NCBI RefSeq assembly: GCF_039555335.1
Contig: NC_092629.1
Coordinates: 34,907,537 to 34,971,536 of the forward strand
Length of the DNA: 64,000 bases
Origin: Amphiura filiformis
Taxonomy: Eukaryota > Echinodermata > Ophiuroidea > Amphilepidida > Amphiuridae
Direction of reading: 5' to 3'
Positions 34,601 through 39,444 of the stretch are shown here, one piece after another. A model generated the notes under the pieces. The model saw nothing but the letters and a program-made list of their open reading frames with translations, was not told where the DNA came from and searched no databases. Position numbers and translations under genes: made by a program. The stretch's first letter is position 1. Each line of letters opens with the position of its first letter.

Positions 34601-37448
34601 AAAATTTACTGCTTTATTTATTAATGCTTACATGCAGCAAGAAAAGTTCCATTACAGCACTTCTGACAACATAGGGCTCTTTGGCATACAATGATACAAG
34701 TGGCATTGATTGGTGACCCATGCTAAACTTGTTATAATTTCATATTAAGGTTATTAATTATTTTAAACTGTTGTGATTCACAGCATATTACGAATGGTAG
34801 TGAGCTATAGCAAAAACTGCATTGCTCAATTTATAGCGAGCGTGTAGAAGAATTCAAATCTGACAGATATACTTTTAAAGGGGCTGCGGTTCTTGAGCTA
34901 CGTTTTAAAGAGGGATGAAACAACAACACTTTTGTAAAACGTACATAACTCATTAACAACAATAAATTAAGCAAGTTTGCAAAGTATACGATTTGTAGAA
35001 TGAACTTTTGCAAAACATGAAGGTGTTAATTTTCAATAATATATTGATCTAGATAATGAAAATCAATTTTTAGGTTGCTTCGACCAACAATACCTCGTCT
35101 ACCCTTAAGATTTGATTATTAACTTGCACGGTATATTCTATATTATAGGCCTATAGGCCCATGTTAAATACAAGATGTGATGAGTTTATGTTTATTGTTT
35201 TATGTTCATTATAATTACATTTTCCGCATTCTAATATAATAACTGCAATGGCCGCTGACAAAACATTTGCAAAACTATATTTGGAGTCTAATTTTTAGAA
35301 CTAATGTTTTTCCACTATGTTCTGTTTTAATTTAACCATATACTCTGAATAGAGTCTATGAATAGAATCTATGATTTAACCATACAATGTAGGTCACGCT
35401 TCCATCAGACAGTGCTTGTGCACCTCGTGCTATTCCATGTGTATATTTGTGTCAGCATGGATCATTTGAAATAGGAGTGCATGGCTGTATGCTTGAAGCT
35501 AACCAAAACATGGTTTGAAAGAAATAGAATTGAGCAAAATAACGTTTTAATGCATAAATCCTCAGCGATTATTGCAATCAATTTTAATTTTAATAAAGAA
35601 TGAACTAATTCTTTCAGAGAATTGAAATAATGATTTCAATGTATTTTTAACTGTTATTCATGACCCAATGAGTAGAGTATGCTGCACAATGGTGGTCCGG
35701 TATCTACGGGAAGTTAATGAAGACCCCCCCCCCCAGGACTCTACCAAACCAACTTTTTTAGCTTCCTTTTATGGTCCTATAACACATTCAAGATGTTAAC
35801 AAAAAATAATTCCTGGTACTCCAGCCATTTTCAAGGTTAAAGGTTGCTCAAATCTGGTTAACAAGCACACCAAATTATTCCTCTTATTGTAAGGATTCAG
35901 ATAAAGTACATGTGACATACCGTTCTTGAGTTATAAAGCAAAAAGGTCCATTGGGGGTAGTCAGTTGTTGTTTTTGGCCACTCAGGGGCGGAAATTAAAA
36001 CTGCTCAGATTTCAACGAAAATGGTCTCAAATTGATCGTCATGTAAAACCAAGTAATCGTTTGCACTGTCTAAAGTGCTTTGTTATTGACCAAATTTGCC
36101 AATAAAGGTCAGTCCCCATTACAGCCTATTTGACCACAACCTTTGTTGTGATGTTTCCCAGGTAATCTAAACATCCTACATGGTTACAACCATTCCTTAT
36201 TTGACTCGTTTTTACATGACAAGCAATTTGAGACCAATTTCGTTGAAATTGGAGCATTTTTAATTTTTGGCCCCTGTGTGGCCAAAACAACTGACCACTC
36301 CCCAAAGGTTTAAACCACTAAATTATCTTGAATGTGTTATAGGACCATAAAAGGAAGCTAAAAAAGTTGGTTTGGTAGAGTCCTGTGCGGGGTCATCATT
36401 ACCTTCTGGTAGATACCGGACAATATTGCCAGCTGCGAGCTCCATTGAAACACTGCAAAAGAGGGTGACTTACATGTCGCAGAAGTACACTAAGGAGTAA
36501 AAACACAATGGTGATTTTATTTATTTTTGAAAACAATATTCAAGGTCCCATTTGACATGTAAATTTTTTCTCAAGTGACTGCCTGTAAAAAAATCTCTGT
36601 TTGAAATTAAGCTTATTTTTAACAAAAAATTGTCGCAAAAACTATGGTCTATATTAAGGTATCCTGCGAATAGTAAATAACACAGGGACAAAATGATGCA
36701 TGATGGGTATGCCCTATAATGTTGTTGAAACTATGTAAGAGTATCAGTATCAAAGTCAATATCGTTTGAAAGTTATGGGATACAATATAGAAATCCATGT
36801 ATTCGTTATTTGTCAATATTTTGCATTTAGGGCAAAATTAGTGATTTTTTGTCTAGAAACACTGATACGAAATAAGCAAAAAAATTCATTGCCATGAGCA
36901 AGGAATCATCAACCAAGAGGCATATACCAAATATGAAAGGATTTGTCCAACCTTCATCTTCCCATGACCTGGTGGTTTTTACACGGAGGCCTCCTTAAGG
37001 TCTATGTCGACTGGGAAAATACGTAGGTTTCCTTCATTCAAGCTTCATGGATGGCTGACCTTTTTCTTTTAATTTCTATGTAAAATAAGTAAATTTTGTG
37101 TTTGGGTCGACTTGGCTGACTAGTAAATGTGTTAACTATTAAAAGTTTGCCTTTTGTACCTACATGATGCACCAAATGGCAATGGGGTCAATGTCAATCA
37201 ATGGCAATGCAAAATGATGAACTGATGCCCAACAAATGCGCCCAAGCAATGTTGCCTGATCATGCTGATGCATTTCATGATTATCCGACAACTTCTACCC
37301 AAATATATCATATAAAAGTATCTCAGATTTATTCTCTATTATCTTAGACATGTTTTAAAAGTATATTTACCCTAGAACCGGACTGAACACCGCGGCCACC
37401 AACATCTGTTCTTTGCCTTTTCGTTGCATGTCCTTCGTACGACGCCAT
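117..37448 (-). CDS. HNRNPL: hnRNP L-like RNA-binding protein (5' part, 10 coding exons; 3' end outside window)
   Basis: Spliced CDS on the minus strand: 37371-37448, 29703-29821, 27612-27699, 22027-22109, 15445-15523, 13389-13474, 12255-12351, 11762-11837, 1948-2082, 117-418. Joined, this gives 381 residues without a stop, and every junction agrees in phase. The layout matches vertebrate hnRNP L/LL: basic N-terminus (KRQRTD), RRM1 about residues 39-112, RRM2 about 133-209, a G/Q/Y/P-rich linker about 211-350, and RRM3 starting near 353 (VVMIYGM, then KMNCDRLFNLLCLYGNV). Family knowledge: nuclear hnRNP L proteins bind CA-rich RNA and regulate splicing, mRNA stability and 3'-end choice. The rest of RRM3, RRM4 and the stop codon lie left of base 1. 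Intron 6 looks U12-type AT-AC; the other eight are GT-AG. Invertebrates usually have one gene corresponding to both HNRNPL and HNRNPLL (Drosophila smooth), so the symbol means the shared orthologue. Confidence 0.95.
419..1947. other. Intron 9 of the hnRNP L-like gene; no recognised element
   Basis: About 1.5 kb. No TIR pair, tRNA-like box or protein similarity was noticed. Short GC-rich palindromic text occurs near 727-800 (GGCCGGCCGCAGTGCGGCC), but I cannot delimit an element. Confidence 0.5.
1948..2082 (-). CDS. HNRNPL: hnRNP L-like exon 9 (Gly/Pro/Gln linker)
   Basis: Acceptor CCTTTCAG, donor TATG|GTAAAA. It encodes a low-complexity linker (NRGPALLDDPPEATYNGP..., GQQGPPGFNQYGNGMGEQGF) equivalent to the poorly conserved region between RRM2 and RRM3 in hnRNP L. 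The assignment rests on position, open frame and phase (1 in, 1 out) rather than strong sequence identity. Confidence 0.88.
3201..3500. mobile_element. Tigger/pogo-like MITE
   Basis: 300-bp segment bounded by near-perfect 23-bp inverted ends GCAGTCCAACCTCTCTTATC... and ...AGAGGTTGGACTGC. The CAGT-CC-ACCTC-TTATCCGG pattern resembles pogo/Tigger termini. No open transposase. No clear TA duplication was seen, so superfamily is tentative. Within intron 8. Confidence 0.6.
3585..3656. repeat. Tandem duplication of a 36-bp unit
   Basis: Two head-to-tail copies (3585-3620, 3621-3656) of ATAAGGCTATTAAAATTRCC..., differing at two positions. Confidence 0.8.
4062..4122. repeat. Interrupted CTG trinucleotide repeat
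   Basis: Two short CTG runs separated by about 20 bp, the second ending in GATGATGAT. Intron 8. Poly-Gln or poly-Cys reading frames across it come from the repeat. Confidence 0.85.
6395..6574. mobile_element. Palindromic GGCTATTCC MITE, copy 1
   Basis: About 180 bp, almost wholly self-complementary, starting GGCTATTCCAGTTG and ending CAACGGGAACAGCC. Inner arms carry ATGGAAGACATGA / TCATGTCT and GTGTGAATTTCAAATGGGGT. Same family as the copies at 8692, 11378, 25661 and 54951. Confidence 0.85.
7051..7631 (-). mobile_element. TIR-bounded element enclosing a tRNA-derived pol III promoter
   Basis: 22-bp inverted ends (TTGTGATTACCAAGGGTGAA.. / ..TTCACCCTTGGTGATTACAA, 20 of 22 paired) enclose 581 bp. 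On the minus strand near 7415-7340 lies a tRNA-Ser/Leu-like A box TGGCCGAGTGG (7406-7396) and B box GGTTCGAGCC (7354-7345). The acceptor stem does not pair, so it is a SINE-like head, not a tRNA gene. Confidence 0.65.
7924..8162. mobile_element. hAT-type MITE with 8-bp target duplication
   Basis: 239 bp with TIR CAGGCCTCGAAATAAG / CTTATTTCGAGGCCTG, flanked by the exact direct repeat TGCATTTT (7916-7923, 8163-8170). The interior is rich in GGGCCC. CAG...CTG ends plus 8-bp duplication are hAT hallmarks. Non-coding. Confidence 0.85.
8692..8879. mobile_element. Palindromic GGCTATTCC MITE, copy 2
   Basis: 188 bp from GGGCTATTCCAGTTGAAATC to the complementary CAACTGGAATAGCCC, both arms near perfect. 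The best-preserved copy in the window. Confidence 0.9.
9196..9790. repeat. Dispersed repeat, uninterrupted copy
   Basis: Shares CTTCCCACAATGCATTTCTT, CAGTGCAACATGGGTCGATA-like text and ATTCTGGGAAGGGTAAGAAA with 55190-55408 and 56391-56490, in the same order. In the other copy about 1 kb of transposon sequence is inserted. Function and family unknown. Confidence 0.65.
10372..10712. mobile_element. hAT-type MITE with 8-bp target duplication
   Basis: 341 bp, TIR CAGGGTTGTT(T)GATTT / AAATCAAACAACCCTG, flanked by GTTGCCTG at 10364-10371 and 10713-10720. The interior is made of GATTTAAAT-type repeats. Confidence 0.85.
11378..11565. mobile_element. Palindromic GGCTATTCC MITE, copy 3
   Basis: Starts GGGACTATTCCGGTTGAAA and ends CAACGGGAATAGCCC, with inner arms as in the other copies. 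Lies 197 bp from hnRNP L-like exon 8, in intron 8. Confidence 0.85.
11762..11837 (-). CDS. HNRNPL: hnRNP L-like exon 8 (post-RRM2 linker)
   Basis: Acceptor CACATAG, donor CAAA|GTAAGT. It encodes PKSLTVHKNDSETWDYTNQS then LNQSQ, matching the conserved PTRLNVFKNDQDTWDYTNPNL signature just after RRM2. Ends in phase 1. Confidence 0.95.
12255..12351 (-). CDS. HNRNPL: hnRNP L-like exon 7 (end of RRM2)
   Basis: Begins directly after the AC acceptor; donor AGG|GTGAGTG. It encodes MDSIASATEAKLKLHGCDIY then AGCCTLRVEYAR, matching ...NGADIYSGCCTLKIEYAK, the alpha2-beta4 part of RRM2 that is highly conserved in hnRNP L. Ends in phase 0. Confidence 0.95.
12352..13388 (-). other. HNRNPL: U12-type AT-AC intron (intron 6 of hnRNP L-like gene)
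   Basis: The 1,037-bp intron begins ATATCCTTT (13388 downward) and ends GGCGTAC (12352). No AG dinucleotide lies in the last 30 bases. A branch-site candidate GCCTTGACT has its A at 12365, 13 nt from the intron end, within the spacing known for U12 introns. Splicing here restores GA|G and an in-phase VEMDSIASATEAK peptide aligned to VEFDSVQSAQRAK of hnRNP L. The intron also contains a 155-bp inverted-repeat element (13072-13226). Confidence 0.88.
13072..13226. mobile_element. Small inverted-repeat element inside the U12 intron
   Basis: 155 bp with 13-bp perfect ends CAGGCATGAGAAT / ATTCTCATGCCTG. hAT-like ends, but no exact 8-bp flanking repeat. The interior is A-rich with GCCTGAA/TTCAGG motifs. 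Confidence 0.6.
13389..13474 (-). CDS. HNRNPL: hnRNP L-like exon 6 (RRM2), followed by AT-AC donor
   Basis: Acceptor TTTTTTCAG. It encodes SVMHTICKLYGQVVRIVIFK then KNGVQAMV, the alpha1-beta3 part of RRM2. The exon ends GTA-GA; the next intron bases are ATATCCTTT, the U12-type AT-AC donor consensus. A GT-AG reading would need the donor ATG|GTAGAA, which would not join exon 7 in phase with the conserved VE(F/Y)DS sequence. Confidence 0.93.
13749..14356. mobile_element. piggyBac-type MITE flanked by TTAA
   Basis: 608 bp with TIR CCCTATTCTATTACCCC / GGGGTAATAGAACAGGG (16 of 17 paired) between TTAA at 13745-13748 and TTAA at 14357-14360. TTAA targets and CCC-starting ends are hallmarks of piggyBac. 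No transposase frame. hnRNP L-like intron 5. Confidence 0.85.
14361..14706. mobile_element. Second TTAA-flanked foldback MITE, abutting the first
   Basis: 346 bp between TTAA at 14357-14360 (shared with its neighbour) and TTAA at 14707-14710. Both arms carry CTGGCCAATTTGTGCCTATT / AATAGGCACAAATTGGCCAG and continue inward through AGGGGCAAGGACTACAA. A second copy is at 29945-30304. Confidence 0.85.
14737..15390. mobile_element. Partial foldback element split by a mariner-type MITE
   Basis: 14737-14777 and 15254-15390 together match one arm of the foldback at 46664-47283 (TTTGTCATAAAATTTGTA.. then ..GTGCTCTCATGTCCCAC). They are separated by the element at 14778-15253. Confidence 0.7.
14778..15253. 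mobile_element. Mariner-type MITE with TA duplication
   Basis: 476 bp with 24-bp TIR CCGTATTGGTCCGAGTATAG.. / ..CTATACTCGGACCATTACGG (23 of 24 paired), flanked by TA at 14776 and 15254. The interior is a second nested palindrome (about 14997-15170) and homopolymer A/T runs. Inserted into the foldback described at 14737. Confidence 0.8.
15445..15523 (-). CDS. HNRNPL: hnRNP L-like exon 5 (start of RRM2)
   Basis: Acceptor TATTTCAG, donor ACCACG|GTGAGT. It encodes an acidic EQEHQEETPNN spacer, then VLLITVTNPRYPITT, the beta1 strand of RRM2 (NSVLLFTILNPIYSITT in the vertebrate protein). Ends in phase 0. Confidence 0.95.
16196..16498 (+). CDS. Hypothetical 100-aa ORF in a CpG-rich patch (weak)
   Basis: ATG-initiated, opening MTADDDEFYDPKIALVTCTS, with an acidic start and a hydrophobic stretch (SFICLFSFILRI). 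No family recognised. It lies in hnRNP L-like intron 4, on the opposite strand, in a locally CpG-rich patch (16100-16950), so it could be a nested gene's first exon. A GT after ACGAGCG could be a donor. Equally it could be chance. Confidence 0.22.
   Translation: MTADDDEFYDPKIALVTCTSGAELYPTIFPLNDSTSSKHFSCWMASFICLFSFILRIYYDDLQGQINSTVKACSDDVMTCAGDSPKSSSKVVRGKDFASI
16790..16850 (-). promoter_or_regulatory. Possible CpG-rich promoter patch with ETS-like site
   Basis: GC-rich text CGCCGCGCCGCGAGG beside CCGGAAG (minus strand, 16827-16821), immediately followed by ATGGAGGATGCAACC. The combination of ETS site, CpGs and ATG inside an AT-rich intron resembles a housekeeping promoter. It could serve an internal hnRNP L transcript or a nested gene. 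No downstream exon was identified. Confidence 0.25.
17330..17770. repeat. Long A/T-rich foldback
   Basis: Arms around 17386-17520 and 17560-17720 pair: AGAACCACTGGACCTATT / AATAGGTCCAGTGGTTCT, AAATTACAGTTTGTTATCCT / AGGATAACAAACTGTAATTT and ATGCAAACCAT / ATGGTTTGCAT, closing at TCATCTATCACATAT / ATATGTGATAGATGA. A MITE, exact ends uncertain. Confidence 0.7.
18716..20590. mobile_element. Element with AGGCTTA-rich degenerate arms (ends uncertain)
   Basis: Left arm 18716-19020 and right arm 20340-20590 are both packed with AGGCTTA/TAAGCCT motifs and share GTCGACAGT...GGGCGA and its complement (TCGCCCTTATCGACTGTC). Between them lie unique DNA and a CAT microsatellite. Probably an old TIR element with iterated binding motifs. 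Confidence 0.45.
19548..19662. repeat. (CAT)n / (ATG)n microsatellite
   Basis: About 115 bp of nearly pure TCA trinucleotides. On the minus strand it reads poly-Asp, which explains the Asp-rich pseudo-ORF at 19499-19696. Confidence 0.95.
20968..21962 (-). mobile_element. IS630/Tc1/mariner-type transposon remnant
   Basis: 995 bp with long TIR CAGGGTGTCCCAGAATGATT.. / ..AATGATCT-type end GATCATTCTGGGACACCCTG, flanked by TA (20966-20967, 21963-21964). Contains the decayed N-terminus of a transposase (21079-21430) but no recognisable DDE catalytic region, so it is a deletion derivative. In intron 4 of the hnRNP L-like gene. Confidence 0.85.
21079..21430 (-). pseudogene. Transposase N-terminal helix-turn-helix fragment
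   Basis: Minus-strand frame contains YKVKKFDEHGIVRNRQSEAS, KTVRTRANIAAVRQALRRDP and RRRNDVPNIPRSSFNRI. This resembles the HTH region (DUF4817 type, ...RTPENIAAVR...RRRS..LGISRSSLQRIL) that precedes the DDE domain in this transposase group. Upstream LRRKEDSLDDSV is interrupted by a stop (GTATAAGG). After the SFNRI motif the family sequence is lost. Non-functional. Confidence 0.75.
22027..22109 (-). CDS. HNRNPL: hnRNP L-like exon 4 (end of RRM1)
   Basis: Acceptor TTTGTAG, donor CCTGG|GTAAGA. It encodes HPDNVINVGGVPALFNFSTS then QRINRPG, equivalent to the last strand of RRM1 and the conserved FVNYSTSQ(K/R)I segment that links RRM1 to RRM2. The glycine codon is split 2/1 with exon 5. Confidence 0.95.
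22482..22550 (-). promoter_or_regulatory. CA-rich cluster in hnRNP L-like intron 3
   Basis: The plus strand reads GGTGTGTGTGG...GGGTGTGTGTGCATGTG; the pre-mRNA (minus strand) is therefore CA-rich, 370-440 nt upstream of exon 4. CA runs are the known binding preference of hnRNP L. A regulatory role here is inference. Confidence 0.35.
22830..23117. mobile_element. Mariner-type MITE (CCGTATTTCCTCGA family)
   Basis: 288 bp with TIR CCGCATTTCCTCAAATAGTC.. / ..GACTAATCGAGGAAATACGG, flanked by TA at 22828 and 23118. Subterminal CGCCCC/GGGGCG runs. Intron 3. Confidence 0.85.
23478..23646. mobile_element. Small foldback, TATAGGGCCTTTT ends
   Basis: 169 bp with 13-bp perfect ends TATAGGGCCTTTT / AAAAGGCCCTATA and further inner pairing (GAGAACTGCTAAA.. 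/ ..TTTTAGCGGTTCTC). Confidence 0.75.
23798..24227. mobile_element. Foldback MITE with GGTAATTACCCCCC arms
   Basis: 430 bp; ends TAAACACCTACCAAAAGGTA.. / ..TTTTTGGTAGATGTTTA, continuing through ATTACCCCCCTTTATTA and its complement. Inner arms also pair (TTTGTCTGGATAAC region loosely). Confidence 0.75.
24502..24750. mobile_element. Foldback with AAGCCCTGC ends
   Basis: Arms AAGCCCTGCCAGACC..TTCTGGGGCGAACCAAA and TTTGGTTCACCCCAGAA..GCAGGGCTT pair. The left arm contains a 33-bp direct duplication (ATTAATCAGTGACAAGGATA twice). Confidence 0.75.
24899..24976 (-). mobile_element. SINE 3' fragment, reverse orientation
   Basis: The reverse complement matches the last 80 bp of the SINE at 51046-51423 (GTGTGCTGAGGCTTGTGGAT..., CACTATAAATCACTGCACTT), followed by its A/T tail. 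Confidence 0.8.
24977..25535 (+). pseudogene. LINE ORF2 3' region, decayed
   Basis: Shifting plus-strand frames give CVTYGCQVWTMTPTLSKEL, then ELYGDLPRLERSEK, and finally DVIKQDTGLEASNLGSALQD with RWKWRAVVAREFHRK before a stop. These are the conserved segments after the reverse-transcriptase core of CR1/L2-like non-LTR retrotransposons. Several frameshifts and stops are present. Abuts the inverted SINE fragment at 24976. Confidence 0.8.
25661..25854. mobile_element. Palindromic GGCTATTCC MITE, copy 4
   Basis: GGGCTATTCCAGTTGACAGC to CAACTGGAATAGCCC, 194 bp. Intron 3. Confidence 0.88.
26264..26288 (-). promoter_or_regulatory. Second CA-rich cluster in hnRNP L-like intron 3
   Basis: Plus strand ATTGTGTGGGGGTGTGTGTG; CA-rich on the transcribed pre-mRNA, about 1.3 kb after exon 3. 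Regulatory meaning is inferred only. Confidence 0.3.
26412..26640. mobile_element. hAT-type MITE with 8-bp target duplication
   Basis: 229 bp, CAGGCTTGTAGCTA.. / ..TAGCTACTACATCCCTG, flanked by exact GTCACAAT at 26404-26411 and 26641-26648. The TIRs are diverged but the duplication is perfect. Confidence 0.8.
27189..27532. repeat. Spaced direct repeat of about 72 bp
   Basis: 27189-27262 and 27461-27532 share AAAGCTC(T/C)(A)TTTTGATTGGT.. and ..AATAAATTGCATAATTAACC-like text. CCAAT/ATTGG motifs recur. Located 80 bp left of exon 3. Confidence 0.6.
27612..27699 (-). CDS. HNRNPL: hnRNP L-like exon 3 (RRM1)
   Basis: Acceptor CATTACAG, donor ACACAG|GTAAAC. It encodes SFVYMMPRKGQALVEFEDM and then EAAKACVEYTQ, the RNP1-equivalent beta3 strand and alpha2 of RRM1. 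A second GT (GGCCAG|GTGAGTG) lies a few bases downstream, but only the upstream donor joins in phase with exon 4 and matches the family alignment. Confidence 0.95.
28070..28790. repeat. Tandem repeat, about six copies of a 118-130-bp unit
   Basis: Each unit contains GGTCACCATTGACTTTTTGT, TCTCACTAAGGTCTATCATA, CAGATTTGCCATACCTCG and CACATTTTGACCTTTTGACC. Early units are about 120 bp; later ones gain AGTAAACATTGTACAAAG. Units run head to tail in intron 2 with 85-95% similarity by eye. Confidence 0.9.
29703..29821 (-). CDS. HNRNPL: hnRNP L-like exon 2 (RRM1 start)
   Basis: Acceptor CTTCCTCAG, donor ATCAG|GTATCT. It encodes a DPHKPPPSRVVHVRGLSDGV segment followed by MDADLVEAMQHFGTI, which is the beta1-alpha1 part of RRM1 and matches DPHK...VVHIRGLIDGV of hnRNP L. 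The last codon is split 2/1 with exon 3. Confidence 0.95.
29945..30304. mobile_element. TTAA-flanked foldback MITE, second copy
   Basis: 360 bp between TTAA at 29941-29944 and 30305-30308, ends GGGGGTACTATACCCCTGGC.. / ..CCAGGGGTGTAGTA...TACCCCC. Body matches 14361-14706. Intron 1. Confidence 0.85.
30381..31321. mobile_element. hAT-type element, 941 bp, with 8-bp target duplication
   Basis: TIR CAGGGTTCCCG / CGGGAACCCTG, flanked by exact CCCTGGAG at 30373-30380 and 31322-31329. Subterminal regions repeat GCGTC/GACGC (TGCGTCATTGCGTCCAGACG on the left, GTCATTACGGACGCA on the right). No transposase frame. Intron 1 of the hnRNP L-like gene. Confidence 0.85.
31655..31969. mobile_element. Foldback, GGAATTCCAATTGAATGAAC arms
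   Basis: About 315 bp. GGAATTCCAATTGAATGAAC + GCAGCTT (31673-31699) pairs with AAGCTGCGTTCATTCAATTG + GAATTCC (31927-31953). A third related fragment is near 31434. Confidence 0.7.
32468..32685. mobile_element. hAT-type MITE with 8-bp target duplication
   Basis: 218 bp, TIR CAGTGTCCGAAATAAG / CTTATTTCGAACACTG, flanked by exact ACCACACA at 32460-32467 and 32686-32693. The CGAAATAAG core is shared with the element at 7924, suggesting related families. Confidence 0.87.
32978..33049. repeat. Hairpin, 22-bp arms
   Basis: GAACTCAGTCTTCAATGATA.. and ..TATCATTTGAAGACTGAGTTC, about 28-bp loop. Confidence 0.75.
35695..36421. mobile_element. Long foldback MITE with GTCCGGTATCTAC ends
   Basis: About 727 bp, palindromic over most of its length. 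Outer ends GTCCGGTATCTAC / GTAGATACCGGAC, then AGGACTCTACCAAACCAACT / AGTTGGTTTGGTAGAGTCCT, then TAGCTTCCTTTTATGGTCCT and its complement. Intron 1. Confidence 0.8.
37371..37448 (-). CDS. HNRNPL: hnRNP L-like exon 1 (start codon)
   Basis: 26 codons from ATG at 37448-37446. The peptide begins MASYEGHATKRQRTDVGGRG, and its KRQRTD corresponds to the basic nuclear-localisation-like patch near the N-terminus of vertebrate hnRNP L. The donor AGG|GTAAAT follows at 37370. Exon end phase is 0. This start was chosen because it is the first in-frame ATG ahead of the basic patch and the exon joins exon 2 in phase. No GC-rich Gly tract, as found in vertebrates, is present. Confidence 0.88.
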
Positions 37449-37555
37449 GTTGAATTGTGAAGATGATGAAGATTCTGACTGAAAGGGACCGGTCACAATT
37501 TATTCGAGCTGAAAAAGATGCAAAGAAAAAGAATGTGAAAAAGTTAGAAATGAGA

Positions 37556-37799
37556 ATGAAAGAAAGATAGGGCCTATAAAGAAAGAAAGAAACCGGGGAA
37601 AGAAAGAAAGAGCAAAAGAAAGAAAGAAAGAAAAGAAAAAAGAGCAAAAGAAAGAAAGAAAGAGCAAAAGAAAGAAAGAAAGATATAAAGAAAGAAAGAA
37701 ACCGGGGAAAGAAAGAAAGAGCAAAAGAAAGAAAGAAAGAACTTAGAGCAAAAGAAAGAAAGAAAGAAAGAAAGAGAAAGAAAGAAAGAGCAAAAGAAA

Positions 37800-37840
<41 letters not shown>

Positions 37841-37935
37841 GCAAAAGAAAGAAAGAAGAAAGAAAGAAAGAAAAAAAAGAAAGAAAGAAAAAGGAAGGAA
37901 AGAAAGAAAGAAGGAAGGAAGGAGAGAAAGAAATA

Positions 37936-38011
<76 letters not shown>

Positions 38012-38015
38012 AGGA

Positions 38016-38059
<44 letters not shown>

Positions 38060-38061
38060 AA
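37556..38061. repeat. (AAAG)n microsatellite next to the hnRNP L-like start
   Basis: About 500 bp of AAAG repeats with GCAAAAG and GGAAGG interruptions; on the gene's strand it is (CTTT)n. It begins about 108 bp upstream of the ATG. All long Phe/Ser/Leu-rich minus-strand frames here are artefacts of the repeat. Confidence 0.95.
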
Positions 38062-39000
38062 AACAATTGTTTAATGTTTGAATGTTGAAAATTTTTCAAA
38101 ATGTAAAGCAAAGAGATAAAAAAAACCAGAAGCAATGAATGATATATTATTTCTTCACCATTTTTCCATTATTAATACTTTTCTTATTTTACCGTCCCAT
38201 TTCTTATTTTTCTTTTACACATTTTAAATGTTCTTCTTTCAATCTTTCTTTTGCTGCCTTTTATCTTTTTTTACGTTTGTTATAGGCCTACTTAGGAAGA
38301 AATGAAATAAACAAGAAAGCAATGAAATAATTGTAGAACCAAGAAAGAAGAAAAATAAATAAAAACAGGCAAGAAAGACTGCATGTAGTGGGAAAAATGA
38401 AATGAGATATATGAGGAAATGAAAAGAAAGAAAATAAGGCGAAAATACATAAAACACTGAGAAAATGCATGCACTTGTTTTTGTTTGTTTTTTCAGATTA
38501 AAATATATTTATTACTTTGTTTTGCCAAACTTGAAACATACTGGCTAAACCCTAATCCTAATGAAAGTCAAATTGTAAAATTTCGTCAGTTTTTGGAAAT
38601 AATGGCTAAAAACATGCGAATTTTAGAGTGTTTTTTTTTGTTTGTATTCTGCACAACCAAGTCTGAAGACTTAATGTAGGCCTACTAAGACTAATTTCAA
38701 GTTGAACTTGGTTCTAATTTTTGGAAAACACGCTTTCTAATTTTTTTCATAACCAATTTAATATCAAAAATAACATAAAATGTTAAAATTATGAGCTAAA
38801 TCTTATTGTACTCAAAATTGTGTATGTAAGAAAATAAGCAAACATTTCCTCTCAAATTGTAGAAATATTAGAATTTTACTTTTATTTATTAATTTATTTA
38901 TTAATCATTAATATTACCAGTTAAGATTGAACTGTTTTATTTGGAAAAACAAGATAATTCCACTAAAGTGCTGTTTTTTTCTGGAGTATGGAGTATGCTA

Positions 39001-39185
39001 TTAAAGGAGTGTTTCGTGATCCTAGTATCCTCTTTTTATGACATTTTCAGTACATATCCACGAAAAAAGCCTATTCCCAAAATTTCAGTTGATTCCGATT
39101 TTGCGTTTGCGAGTAATGCATGATTATGTGTATTACACTGCTCCATATGGTCATGTTTTTTATACTGGGCACCTAAAAAGGGCGG
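39001..39185. mobile_element. Single end of the TTAAAGGAG element
   Basis: TTAAAGGAGTGTTTCGTGAT followed by about 150 bp nearly identical to 40608-40757 and, inverted, to 41504-41657. Its partner end may be near 40312-40345 (GCCCAACATAAAAAACATGA). Confidence 0.6.
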
Positions 39186-39375
39186 CTCTGTTGCATTCTT
39201 ACTCATCAAGACGTGTTTACATGCATGTAGCTTGTTTATTTGATATTTATTATGAGCTTGTTCAGTACTATTGTTTTCCTTAGACATTGGTCTTTCAATT
39301 TCTGAAACAAAAATTAATCATTTTCATTTGTACTAATTACTGTAACTCGTTAAGTCTACTTAGTCAGGGGTGGCT

Positions 39376-39444
39376 CATGTGGTGGAGGATCATGTGGTGG
39401 AGGATCACAATGCTGTACAATGGTGATCCTCCGCCACATGATCT
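39376..39444. repeat. Hairpin containing a duplicated GTGGTGGAGGATCA
   Basis: CATGTGGTGGAGGATCA occurs twice in tandem and pairs with TGATCCTCCGCCACATG about 25 bp on. Confidence 0.7.

Noticed and set aside
37372..38474. Phe/Ser/Leu-rich minus-strand ORFs
   Set aside because: They are translations of the AAAG microsatellite and the AT-rich sequence beside it.
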